Below are positions 1 through 8,205 of a DNA stretch of 64,000 nt, piece after piece. The notes beneath the pieces are model-generated. The model had not been told where the DNA came from and searched no databases. It worked only from the letters and a program-made list of their open reading frames with translations. The DNA is taken from assembly GCA_033344895.1 (NCBI GenBank), contig JAWPMN010000001.1, forward strand, positions 4,534,001-4,598,000, written 5' to 3'. The translations under genes were made by a program, and so were the position numbers. Numbering within the stretch: the first letter of the stretch is position 1; each line of letters begins with the position of its first letter. The stretch comes from Alphaproteobacteria bacterium (GTDB lineage: Bacteria > Pseudomonadota > Alphaproteobacteria > UBA8366 > Aestuariispiraceae).

Positions 1-914
1 CCGTCCGGCTCCCAGCCGCCCGGGCCGAGATAGGCGAGCGCCTTCTTGTAAGCGTAGGTCACCATCACCTCAGAAAAGGCAACGATATAGCCGCCGACAA
101 TGGCACCGATGGGCTGCCCGATCCCGCCAACGATGGCTGCCGCGAACATCGGCAGAATGAGTTGGAAATAGGTGAAGGGCTTGAAGCTCTTGTCCAGCCC
201 GTAGAGCGTCCCTGCGATTGTCGCCAGAACAGCCGCGAGGATCCACGTCACGGCAACGATACGATCCGGATTGATGCCCGACAGAAGCGCCAGGTCCTCG
301 TTATCCGAATAGGCCCGCATCGCCTTGCCGGTCCGGGTCTTCTGCAGGAACCAGAACAGGGCCGCGACCACGACGATCGCCACGACCACCGTCACCCCCT
401 GACTGAATTTTATGGTAACGCCTTCGGCAAGGCCGGTGATTTCCTTGAATTCCCGCGCGTTGATGAGAAAGCGCTCCCCATCCGCGAAACGCTGATCGTC
501 CGGCCCGATGATGAACCGCGTCACCCCGTTCAGGACGTACATCACACCGACGGAGGCAACGACGAGGATCACCGGCGCCGCCCGGCGCTTGCGATAGAAC
601 CGAAATACGCTTCGGTCGATCAGCAGGGTCGCGGCGATCGCAACGACGATACCGATCGGCAGGGCCAGCAATGCGGTAGGCAGTGGATCGATCCCGATGC
701 CCTGCGCCTGGAGCCAATAGGTCACGAGGACGACCACCATCGTCCCGAAGGCCATCAGGTCGCCATGGGCGAAGTTGGCAAACCGTAGAATGCCGAAGAC
801 CAGCGTGATGCCCAGCGCGCCGAGCGCCAGTTGAGACCCATAGGACAGCGCCGGCACGAATACGAAATTCGACATCAGCGCCAAAGCGTTCAGGAGCTCG
901 AATGTCTCGGACAT
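1..914 (-). CDS. livH: Branched-chain amino acid ABC transporter permease LivH, 3' part cut by window edge
   Basis: Inner-membrane permease of a high-affinity branched-chain amino acid (or related amide/urea) importer. Reading down from ATG at 914 gives a protein beginning MSETFELLNALALMS, followed by the family hallmark GALGITLVFGILRFANFAHGD near residues 32-52 and several hydrophobic helices; about 304 codons are present and no stop is reached, so the C-terminus lies beyond base 1. It begins 3 bases after the livF stop, so livG, livF and livH are one minus-strand operon; livM and the binding protein are presumably outside the window. Substrate cannot be told from the sequence alone. Confidence 0.93.
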   Translation of the reverse strand, partial: MSETFELLNALALMSNFVFVPALSYGSQLALGALGITLVFGILRFANFAHGDLMAFGTMVVVLVTYWLQAQGIGIDPLPTALLALPIGIVVAIAATLLIDRSVFRFYRKRRAAPVILVVASVGVMYVLNGVTRFIIGPDDQRFADGERFLINAREFKEITGLAEGVTIKFSQGVTVVVAIVVVAALFWFLQKTRTGKAMRAYSDNEDLALLSGINPDRIVAVTWILAAVLATIAGTLYGLDKSFKPFTYFQLILPMFAAAIVGGIGQPIGAIVGGYIVAFSEVMVTYAYKKALAYLGPGGWEPD

Positions 915-917
915 GGA

Positions 918-1622
918 TCAGCCCCCCAGGAATGATTGCCGCACTTCGGCATCGGCCAGCAGGGCCTCGCCGGTGTCGGTGAAGCGGTTCTCGCCGGAAA
1001 CCAGGACGTAGCCGATATCCGCAATCTCCAATGCCTGCCGCGCATTCTGTTCGACGATCAGGACCGCGATGCCGGTCTTCTTGATGGCGATCACACGGTC
1101 GAACAGTTCGTCCATGACGATTGGCGACACGCCGGCAGTTGGCTCATCGAGCATGAGGACGCTCGGTTGCGTCATCAGGGCGCGACCGACAGCGACCTGC
1201 TGGCGCTGACCACCGGACAGTTCCCCCGCAAACTGCTTGCGCTTTTCCTTCAGGATGGGGAACAGGTCAAACACCTCCTCCATCGTGCCGGAGAAATCGT
1301 CACGACGCAGGTAGGCGCCCATTTCCAGGTTTTCCTCGACGGTCATCCCGGCGAAAACGTTGTTGGTCTGCGGGACGAACGCCATTTCGCAGGCCACCCG
1401 ATCCTGCGGGCTGAGCGCCGTAATATCCCGACCGCCAAGCGTCACATTCCCTTCGCGCAGATCGAGCATGCCGAACAGTGCCTTCATGGCGGTCGACTTT
1501 CCGGCGCCATTGGGGCCGACGACAACCGCGATCTGTCCCTTGTCGACCGCAACTGTGCAGCCGTTGAGAATGTCCGCGCCGCCATAGCCCCCGCGCATAT
1601 CCTTGCCGATCAGGTGGCTCAT
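918..1622 (-). CDS. livF: Branched-chain amino acid ABC transporter ATP-binding protein LivF
   Basis: Cytoplasmic ATPase subunit energising the LivHM permease. The 234-residue protein has Walker A GPNGAGKS at residues 36-43, the ABC signature LSGGQRQQ and Walker B VLMLDEP, at the normal family length. An in-frame extension is open upstream to 1775, but the start at 1622 is chosen because the ATG overlaps the livG stop by four bases (ATGA), the usual translational coupling in liv operons, and the protein then starts as homologues do. Both LivG and LivF are encoded here, as expected for a heterodimeric ATPase pair. Confidence 0.94.
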   Translation of the reverse strand: MSHLIGKDMRGGYGGADILNGCTVAVDKGQIAVVVGPNGAGKSTAMKALFGMLDLREGNVTLGGRDITALSPQDRVACEMAFVPQTNNVFAGMTVEENLEMGAYLRRDDFSGTMEEVFDLFPILKEKRKQFAGELSGGQRQQVAVGRALMTQPSVLMLDEPTAGVSPIVMDELFDRVIAIKKTGIAVLIVEQNARQALEIADIGYVLVSGENRFTDTGEALLADAEVRQSFLGG

Positions 1623-2422
1623 GCGTCCGCCTCCGCCTTCTCCGAGGAGCGCTCCTCCGCCCGATCGCGTCCGGTGCCGAGATAGGCCTCGATCACGGCG
1701 TCGTTCGCCTTGATTTCTTCCGCTGTGCCGCTGGCCAACAGCCGCCCCTCGGCCATGACGACCACCGGATTGCACAAGCGGCTGATGAAATCCATGTCGT
1801 GCTCGATCATGCAGAAGGTATAGCCGCGGTCGGCATTGAGACGCAGGATCGCGTCGCCGATCTCGTTCAGCAGTGTTCGGTTTACCCCGGCGCCGACTTC
1901 GTCCAGCAGCACGACTTTCGCATCCACCATCATGGTGCGGCCGAGTTCCAGCAGTTTCTTCTGCCCGCCGGAAAGATTGCCCGCCAGTTCGTCGGCAATA
2001 TGCGACAGGTTCAGAAAATCGATGACATCATCAGCGCGGTCGCGAATTTCCGCCTCCTGCTGCCGAACAACGCTGGGTCGGAACCACGCATTCCAAAGCG
2101 TTTCTCCGGCCTGATCCGGCGGGACCATCATCAGGTTCTCCCGCACGGTCAGATGGGAGAATTCATGCGCAATCTGGAAGGTTCGCAACAGGCCATGTGC
2201 AAACAGATCGTGCGGCGGCAACCCCGTCACATCCTCGCCATCCAGAAATATCTTTCCGGATGTCGGGGGAAATCGGCCCGCGATCAGATTGAAATAGGTG
2301 GTCTTTCCCGCCCCGTTCGGTCCGACAAGACCGGTAATGCTGCCTTGTTCTATGGTAAGGCTGACGCCATCGACTGCGGTCAAACCGCCGAAGCGCTTTA
2401 CGACATTTTCTGTTCTGATCAT
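1619..2422 (-). CDS. livG: Branched-chain amino acid ABC transporter ATP-binding protein LivG
   Basis: Second ATPase of the importer, 267 residues. Walker A GPNGAGKTT is at residues 34-42, the signature LSGGQKK and Walker B VVLLDEV follow, and the C-terminal GTAEEIKANDAVIEAYLG tail is characteristic of LivG/BCA_ABC_TP_C proteins. The last few dozen bases encode an acidic, Glu/Ser/Ala-rich tail that is not part of the fold. It is the first gene of the minus-strand livG-livF-livH run; about 250 bases of non-coding DNA separate it from the porin terminator upstream, so its promoter should lie in 2423-2620. Confidence 0.94.
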   Translation of the reverse strand: MIRTENVVKRFGGLTAVDGVSLTIEQGSITGLVGPNGAGKTTYFNLIAGRFPPTSGKIFLDGEDVTGLPPHDLFAHGLLRTFQIAHEFSHLTVRENLMMVPPDQAGETLWNAWFRPSVVRQQEAEIRDRADDVIDFLNLSHIADELAGNLSGGQKKLLELGRTMMVDAKVVLLDEVGAGVNRTLLNEIGDAILRLNADRGYTFCMIEHDMDFISRLCNPVVVMAEGRLLASGTAEEIKANDAVIEAYLGTGRDRAEERSSEKAEADA

Positions 2423-2621
2423 CCGGCCCCAACCCTAGGTCTGGTGTTTCTCGGATCCGCGTTTCGATCCGGCCACCATGTCCCTGCCCGCCAATGTTAG
2501 GGCAACATGCCGAGTCCCACCGGATTCTTCAATCCGAACTTTCCCTGGAAACCGCAAAATCAGTGGATTTTCCGCGCCTCGCACGGAGGGAACCTGATTT
2601 TCCCTTGGTCTGATTTCAGCC

Positions 2622-2651
2622 AAAAAAGAAAGGGGCGGCCGAAGCCGCCCC
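2622..2651 (-). terminator. Rho-independent terminator of the porin gene
   Basis: Read on the minus strand, an 8-bp GC-only stem (GGGGCGGC / GCCGCCCC, bases 2651-2644 and 2639-2632) is closed by a TTCG tetraloop, an exceptionally stable C(UUCG)G-type loop, and followed directly by TTTCTTTTTT. It lies 26 bases past the porin stop codon and separates porin transcription from livG. Confidence 0.95.
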
Positions 2652-2677
2652 TTCCCGAACCCATTGGGTTTCCGCGA

Positions 2678-3802
2678 TTAGAACGTAACGCGGGTACCCA
2701 GGATAACGACGGTCGCGTCGTTGGAGTTCGCAGCCACGCCGGAGCCCGACTCGTTCTCCAGGTCGAACCAGTAACCGTTCAGGTGAGCCGACAGGCCTTC
2801 CGCGATGTTGTAGTTCACACCAGCGTGCAGGATCGACACTTCGTCGTCCCGGCCGTTGCCGTCCGTGTCGTTCTCCGAGTTCTGGTACATCACAGAGACT
2901 GCACCCGGACCGAAGTTGTACGACGCACCGACGTTCCAGCCGTCACCCGCGTCACAGTTCACAACCGTCTTCACGCAGTTCGAGTCGCCGTTGTCCAGGA
3001 ACGCACCCGCGATCTGGAAGCCAGCGAAACCAACCGTACCGCCGACCATGTAGCCACGGACGTCTTCGTTGTCGGTACCGTTCACGCCAGACTGGTCGTC
3101 GGCAATGCCGTACGAACCGTCAACACCCAGCGTCACGTCACCGAACGAACCCGACCAACCGGCAGCGAATTCGAACGCATTCGCATTACCGTCGTTGTTC
3201 GTGCCCTGCGCCTGCAGGAACGTCGAGTTCGGCGAGTACGAAACACCGGCGCTGAAACCACCGAAGTTCGGCGTGATGTAGCCGATCTTGTTCGCGTCCG
3301 ACGTCATGCCGGCATGCGACGCGTAGTAGTGCAGACCCGTGGCCATGCCCAGGAAGTTCACGTGACGCAGCGCGTTGTTGCCGTCCGTACCCCAGGTACC
3401 AACCTGAACCGTGTGGCCCGACGTACCGGCAACCAGATCGGACACGCCGTCTTCGCCACCGATGAACAGACGACCGAAACCGCCCGTGAAGTCGATCCAC
3501 GCTTCGTCAAACGTACCAGCGTTGCCACCGGCGCCGCCGTTGGCCCAGCGCCACTGGATGTTCGCACGGTAGTTCAGGCCGTTGTCAGCCGAACCGCGCG
3601 CGTCCCAAACCAGCTCGGACTGCTGCTCGTTCGCCGTCACGTTGAAACCGGTACCGGCATCAGCCTGGTCGCCGCCAAACGCAACCATTTCATAAGCCAG
3701 AGCACCCGAGAACGTCATCACCGGGGCTTCAGCCGCCGCAGTGCCAGCCGTCAGCAGGGACGCACCGGCCAGCGCCGACGTGGTCAACAGAACTTTCTTC
3801 AT
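2678..3802 (-). CDS. Outer-membrane porin (Gram-negative porin family)
   Basis: General diffusion porin in the outer membrane. The 374-residue product begins with a Sec signal peptide (MKKVLLTTSALAGASLLTAGTAAAE, cut near residue 24) and continues as alternating hydrophobic/polar beta-strands rich in Gly, Asn, Asp and aromatic residues, with a short C-terminal strand ending in Phe (LGTRVTF), the BAM recognition signature. A perfect Shine-Dalgarno GGAGG sits 6 bases before the ATG. Codon choice is strongly restricted compared with neighbouring genes, and a strong terminator follows; both point to very high expression. Substrate specificity is unknown. Confidence 0.93.
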   Translation of the reverse strand: MKKVLLTTSALAGASLLTAGTAAAEAPVMTFSGALAYEMVAFGGDQADAGTGFNVTANEQQSELVWDARGSADNGLNYRANIQWRWANGGAGGNAGTFDEAWIDFTGGFGRLFIGGEDGVSDLVAGTSGHTVQVGTWGTDGNNALRHVNFLGMATGLHYYASHAGMTSDANKIGYITPNFGGFSAGVSYSPNSTFLQAQGTNNDGNANAFEFAAGWSGSFGDVTLGVDGSYGIADDQSGVNGTDNEDVRGYMVGGTVGFAGFQIAGAFLDNGDSNCVKTVVNCDAGDGWNVGASYNFGPGAVSVMYQNSENDTDGNGRDDEVSILHAGVNYNIAEGLSAHLNGYWFDLENESGSGVAANSNDATVVILGTRVTF

Positions 3803-3924
3803 TTCATACCTCCAAATCAGACCAGGCTAGTCGCCCGTTTGGTTATTGCTCCGAAGTCTTCTACGCGCGAAGTTTTCGCCGGGCAACAGGGCGCGCCACG
3901 CCGAAATCAAAATCGAAGTATCAA

Positions 3925-3951
3925 GTGACAAATGCGCAACATTCTGTTGCG
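3925..3951 (-). promoter_or_regulatory. Possible porin promoter region with inverted repeat
   Basis: CGCAAC (3935-3940) and GTTGCG (3946-3951) form a 6-bp inverted repeat with a 5-base spacer. On the minus strand it lies directly upstream of TTGTCA (3930-3925), a plausible -35 element for the porin gene whose ATG is at 3802. The -10 element is not clear, so this is a suggestion of a regulator site only. Confidence 0.3.
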
Positions 3952-3977
3952 TGGAACCGAATATGTCTGCCCCGATA

Positions 3978-4979
3978 CTACGGAAACAGAACAGGATCCG
4001 GCCCGACGGCAAGGTCGACAGCCGCACCGGATGCATCATGTCCCTTCAGGCTTGCCGTGCTTCCCGTAGCCGAGACCGTCCCTGTTCCGGACACGGCCTT
4101 GCCATTCGAACAGCGGAACTGGAACTGAAGCCCCCCGGAGCCATCAACCAGCACCGCCTCGCCCGTGCAGAAGGTGTCGGTTTCTACTCGCTGAAAGGTG
4201 AACTCAATCCTTCCGACCCGCATCTCGTAGGACATCTCCGTCGTCCAGGCGTTTTCACCGTCCCAGGTCAAAGTCAATGGACGCGTTCCCGAATAGGCCG
4301 GCATCTTCTCGCCTACATCAGTCAGTTGAACCAGCCTTGCCTTTGACAGCTCATCTTTGTGCATCGGCCACATCGTTTGCCCGTTGAGTTCCACAACGCG
4401 GCAGCCAATGTATCTCGGGCCACTGCTTGCGCCGACACAGAACTGCTGAGCGACTCGCAAGGCGTCTGCCGGTGAGGCATGTCCATAGGAAACACCCCAA
4501 TGCGCAATCCTGCCATTGGTTCCGGGTGCCATTGCAACCAATGCCTTATGCCCAGGCGCCTTTCGGTAACGCCAATAGGCCGCCTCTTTTGATAGTGTGG
4601 TTCGGATCCGGGCGGCAATCCTGTTCTGGGATGACGCTGTGGTCTCGCTGCCGGCCGGGCGCCAGTTTCCGGGGTTTTGCCAAACAATTTCCTTGCGTAT
4701 CGCAAACAGCTTGCAGGCACGGCCATATCGGGCCGTGCATTTTGCTATCGTCGTCGCCACCACGCGATTGTGGTCGCAGCCCACTTCGATACATCGATAG
4801 TAGTATACGCCTCTGCCGTCGGCCGTTACTGCGAACACCAGCGGATCGTTCGCCAGATAGTAATCGAAGGCCTGCGCTGCCTGTCGTGACAGTTTGATCG
4901 GCCCGTTGCCGGTGGACTTCGACAAAGTCTGACAGCCAACCAGCATCACGCAGACAAGCAAAACAACACTGATTTTCAC
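3978..4979 (-). CDS. Hypothetical lipoprotein with two related cysteine-containing repeats
   Basis: Function unknown. With the GTG at 4979 as start (GGGGGA lies just upstream) the protein begins MKISVVLLVCVMLVGC, a compact lipoprotein signal with lipobox LVGC and lipidated Cys16; an ATG at 5003 would add eight polar residues ahead of it and has no well-spaced ribosome site. The mature part carries two roughly 60-residue units, each running from a short beta segment (PLVFAVTADGRG; KALVAMAPGTNGR) through two Cys to a Trp (KEIVW; NGQTMW), resembling the DUF4189-like modules of other alphaproteobacteria. A separate C-terminal beta-rich domain follows. 333 residues. Confidence 0.7.
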   Translation of the reverse strand: MKISVVLLVCVMLVGCQTLSKSTGNGPIKLSRQAAQAFDYYLANDPLVFAVTADGRGVYYYRCIEVGCDHNRVVATTIAKCTARYGRACKLFAIRKEIVWQNPGNWRPAGSETTASSQNRIAARIRTTLSKEAAYWRYRKAPGHKALVAMAPGTNGRIAHWGVSYGHASPADALRVAQQFCVGASSGPRYIGCRVVELNGQTMWPMHKDELSKARLVQLTDVGEKMPAYSGTRPLTLTWDGENAWTTEMSYEMRVGRIEFTFQRVETDTFCTGEAVLVDGSGGLQFQFRCSNGKAVSGTGTVSATGSTASLKGHDASGAAVDLAVGPDPVLFP

Positions 4980-5105
4980 ACGATCCCCCGTATCGCTAGA
5001 CATCCCCCGGGCACCCGATGCAGCAACGCGTGCCCCTGCCGCTACGGCATAACGGTAGGATATGGCGCATTCGAGCGCACCCTAAAATTGAACTTTTTGG
5101 ATTTT

Positions 5106-5630
5106 TTAGTTCAGCACCTTAGGCTTTGCCGGCGCAGACTTGGCTGCGTCCTGAACCGGACCAAGATGGGCCCCAAGGGCCCATTGCGCTTTCTCTGCAG
5201 TCTGGCGCAGCATGTGAACCACGGCGTGCAGTTCCTTCTCGCCCAGGTTCAAGCGCACCCCATCGGTCGTGGTTCCGGTAAATGTCAGACGAACACCACC
5301 ATTGTCGAGCGCGGCGACGTTCAGCTTCTTTACCAGCAGCGGGCCGTCAGCAGGATAGGGTTCCAGACCGTCATCGTCATAGGGGGTTTGGAAATTTGCC
5401 TGACTGACGGCTGCATCGCGCCGGAAGTCGGCAACGGCCTGCCGCTGTTCCGTCGGCTGCGCCTGAGTTCCCGTCAGATGGTCGAAGATCTTGCCGATCG
5501 ACGCCAGGAACTGAAGCACCATGCGGCGTGTCAGCCACATCCGCGCGTCCTTGTCGGTCAGCCGCGCCCGCATCAGGATGCGATCCTCGTCGGGCTGATA
5601 GTTGCAGGAAATCTGGACCTTGTTTGCCAT
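5106..5630 (-). CDS. Conserved hypothetical protein, 174 residues
   Basis: I do not recognise a named family. The product is soluble, without signal peptide or membrane segment, starts MANKVQISCNYQPDEDRILMRARL and has a basic helix (LTRRMVLQFLASIGKIFDHL) around residues 35-55, then a beta-rich middle and a Pro/Ala/Lys-rich tail. Codon usage matches the neighbours, so it is probably real. It lies alone on the minus strand between the MFS carrier and the lipoprotein gene, with non-coding gaps of over 100 bases on both sides. Confidence 0.65.
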   Translation of the reverse strand: MANKVQISCNYQPDEDRILMRARLTDKDARMWLTRRMVLQFLASIGKIFDHLTGTQAQPTEQRQAVADFRRDAAVSQANFQTPYDDDGLEPYPADGPLLVKKLNVAALDNGGVRLTFTGTTTDGVRLNLGEKELHAVVHMLRQTAEKAQWALGAHLGPVQDAAKSAPAKPKVLN

Positions 5631-5771
5631 ATCGATTGAAAACTAGCCCAGCTTTCGGGTGCCGCAAACCGTCTTTTCAACGGGGACGTCGCCGGACGCG
5701 TGTGTTCCCGAGGGAAAGGCCGACCATGAACAGTCGGTCGGACGGGCGGCAGCCTGCTGAACTGCCAACAG

Positions 5772-7019
5772 CTACTTGCCCAGTTCCTCGGTCTCGTCCG
5801 CGTCGTCAGCCTCGAGTGTATAAACGGAAGGAGACGATTTCGGAACCGGTGCGAACTGGCCTCGGGTCGCCTGTTCAGCGACACGGTGAATGCCGATCCG
5901 GTAAAGGGCGAAGAGCGCCAGCGCCGCAAAGGTTGCGGCGATCATGACGAACAGGCTGCCCGAACCGGCCCGTTCCATCACCGGGCCGATGACAATGGGT
6001 CCGACCGCGGCACCAACACCATAGAGCAGCAGGAGGCCGCTCGACACCTCGACCATTTCCTCGTGCGGGGCGAAGTCATTGGCATGCGCAATACAAAGGG
6101 CGTAGATCGGGATCATCACGCCGCCATGGGCGAGCGCCAGGGCCAGCGCCATCCATGCCTGATCCGGCTCCCAGAAGGCGAGCGCCAGGCCCGTCGCGAT
6201 GGACCCGGCGGCACAGCCGGCGACGACAATGCGTCGATCAATCCGGTCCGACAGCCATCCCAGCGGCCATTGCAGGATGGTGCCCCCCGCCATGAACGCC
6301 CCCATGAAGAAGGCGATCTCCTGCACCGGCAATCCCTTGTCTTGCGCAAACACCGGGCCGAAGGTCCAGAAGGCGCCATCCGCCAGACCGACCAGCAAGC
6401 ATCCGACGAATCCGGTCGGCGACAGGCGATAGAGCCTCGCGATCCGCAGCTTTGCCGAGGGAATCGGATCGGGCTCATTCACCGGAGTCAGCGACACTGG
6501 AACAAGTGATATCGCAATCAGGATCGCGACCAGCGAAAACAGGGCCAGACCGGCGGCATCGTAGACCACAACCATCTGTTGGCCGCCGATCGTGGCCAGG
6601 TTCCCGACGATGATGTAGACGGACAGGACCATACCGCGAATCCGGTTGGTCGCCTGTTCGTTCAACCAGCTTTCGATCACCATGTAGACTACGGCCAGAC
6701 AGATGCCGCTGATGAACCGCAGCGCCATCCAAAGCCAGGGATCGACCGCCAGAGGAAAGACCAGCGCAAGAGCCGCGACCAGGGCCGCGAAGCCCGCAAA
6801 GGCGCGTGTATGGCCGACGGCCTTCACCACGCCGGGCCCGACCGCGCAACCGATTACGAAACCAACGAAATAGGCCGACCCCATCAGACCAATCGCGGTT
6901 TCGCCGAACCCTTCCAACTGCGCACGGATCGGCAGGACGGTCACCATCAGACCGTATCCCAGGAAGACGATGCCGGCCCCCAGAAGAATCGTCGCGATCG
7001 ATCGTGTTCGTGCCTGCAT
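5772..7019 (-). CDS. MFS transporter, YcaD-like
   Basis: Inner-membrane major facilitator with 12 predicted helices, 415 residues. The N-terminal GYGLMVTVLPIRAQLEGF and the loop WLNEQATNRIRGMVLSVYII match the YcaD subfamily, and the mid-protein loop GWLSDRIDRR is the MFS motif A in the second half. A hydrophilic tail of about 40 residues ends in an acidic stretch. A strong ribosome site (GGAGGCAGGAGAC) precedes the ATG. Substrate of this subfamily is not established. Confidence 0.85.
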   Translation of the reverse strand: MQARTRSIATILLGAGIVFLGYGLMVTVLPIRAQLEGFGETAIGLMGSAYFVGFVIGCAVGPGVVKAVGHTRAFAGFAALVAALALVFPLAVDPWLWMALRFISGICLAVVYMVIESWLNEQATNRIRGMVLSVYIIVGNLATIGGQQMVVVYDAAGLALFSLVAILIAISLVPVSLTPVNEPDPIPSAKLRIARLYRLSPTGFVGCLLVGLADGAFWTFGPVFAQDKGLPVQEIAFFMGAFMAGGTILQWPLGWLSDRIDRRIVVAGCAAGSIATGLALAFWEPDQAWMALALALAHGGVMIPIYALCIAHANDFAPHEEMVEVSSGLLLLYGVGAAVGPIVIGPVMERAGSGSLFVMIAATFAALALFALYRIGIHRVAEQATRGQFAPVPKSSPSVYTLEADDADETEELGK

Positions 7020-7110
7020 GTCTCCTGCCTCCCGGCTCGCCGACCCGCGGACACTCCGCCGGCGCGGTCCGGAGACTAGGCGACGGTATCCGGTTTGGCG
7101 AGCCGGACCA

Positions 7111-7653
7111 TCATGCCCGATCGACCAGAGCGATTTTCACAATGCGCCAATCCGGGTCGTCCGGCGTCTTCGGAAAGGCAAGTTTCCCGGAGAATTTCTG
7201 ATAGCAGAGCAACCTGGTGACACGCCGACCATTGCCATAGGGCATGGCAATGCGAATCGCAGGCCTGACCATTTCATCACCTGGCGCCCGGAAGTCATGG
7301 TGGGAATACAGCGGCAACCCCGCCTCAAGGCAATGCCGCAATTGTGCGACGATAAGCTGACCGTAAGCATCATCACCCACGACGGCCTCAGGGGGCAGTC
7401 CCTTGGGATTGCGGTCGATGCGGGCCTTCACGTCCTCGCCGACCAGTCGGAACTTAAGCCCAAATTTCGGATCGACATCGTACAGAATGACCGATCCTGC
7501 CAGCGCAGGCACGGCAAAGGGATCGATCTCACGCGTCAAGGGCACTCCCATGCCGTCGATGCGCTGCGCATGCCAAAGCGCGAGCCGGCACCGCAATTCA
7601 TCGTCCGCAACGTCACTGGCCGAAATACGGGGAAGCGGCCCCAGATCGGTCAT
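7111..7653 (-). CDS. PAS domain-containing protein (PAS_5 type)
   Basis: Small cytoplasmic protein of 180 residues made almost entirely of one PAS_5-like sensor fold: an N-terminal helix with LALWHAQRIDG, the segment VILYDVDPKFGLKFRLVGEDV, and a C-terminal sheet PYGNGRRVTRLLCYQKFSG. No output domain is attached. The frame is open further upstream to 7860, but the ATG at 7653 has a good AGGAAAGG ribosome site and the extra residues would overlap the divergent acetyltransferase gene. A second protein of the same type is at 21850-22470. Ligand and partner are unknown. Confidence 0.75.
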   Translation of the reverse strand: MTDLGPLPRISASDVADDELRCRLALWHAQRIDGMGVPLTREIDPFAVPALAGSVILYDVDPKFGLKFRLVGEDVKARIDRNPKGLPPEAVVGDDAYGQLIVAQLRHCLEAGLPLYSHHDFRAPGDEMVRPAIRIAMPYGNGRRVTRLLCYQKFSGKLAFPKTPDDPDWRIVKIALVDRA

Positions 7654-7758
7654 GTCTGCCTTTCCTGATACAGGTCGCACTGGACAACGCCGCCTCGACC
7701 CGTAACAAGCTCCTTGAACTGATATTGCATGCCGATCCTGAACATGAGGGCCCCGATA

Positions 7759-8205
7759 GTGATTTCCATCCAACGTGCACGTCAAGGCGACGAAAGACGA
7801 CTCCTGCCGCTTTACCTCGATTTCTATCGGGAAGACGGGATCGAAGTTCCCGAAGAGCACGTCGCCCGCAATCTGGCGACGATGTTATCCGAAGACCGCG
7901 CAGCAGTCTGGATCGCGGAGAACAATGGCAAGCCTGTCGGGATGAGCTCCGCAACAGTCACCTTCGGAGTCGAATTCGGCTGGTCCTGCGAACTGGAGGA
8001 CCTCTATGTCTCCCCGGATTACCGGGGACAGGGCCTCTCGCGCCTGCTCCTGGACAGCGCGGTCCGCTGGGCAAGGTCGCGTGATGCCAGCCAGGTCATT
8101 CTGGTCATTACACCCGAAGCGGAGGCCGATCAGGGATTGACCGACTATTACCGAAAGTGCGGCTTTGCCGATTCCAGGCGCATCACGATGTATATGGAAA
8201 CCTGA
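7759..8205 (+). CDS. GNAT family N-acetyltransferase
   Basis: Acetyl-CoA dependent N-acetyltransferase, 148 residues. The fold shows strand-turn ELEDLYVSPDYRGQGLSRLLL, which contains the Q/R-x-x-G-x-G/A acetyl-CoA loop (RGQGLS), and the final strand YYRKCGFADSRRITMYME typical of the family. The GTG at 7759 is preferred because GAGGG lies 8 bases before it and the protein then begins ISIQRARQGD as relatives do; ATGs at 7729 and 7744 lack a ribosome site. It ends immediately before the convergent glmS gene with no spacer. Substrate unknown. Confidence 0.85.
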   Translation: MISIQRARQGDERRLLPLYLDFYREDGIEVPEEHVARNLATMLSEDRAAVWIAENNGKPVGMSSATVTFGVEFGWSCELEDLYVSPDYRGQGLSRLLLDSAVRWARSRDASQVILVITPEAEADQGLTDYYRKCGFADSRRITMYMET

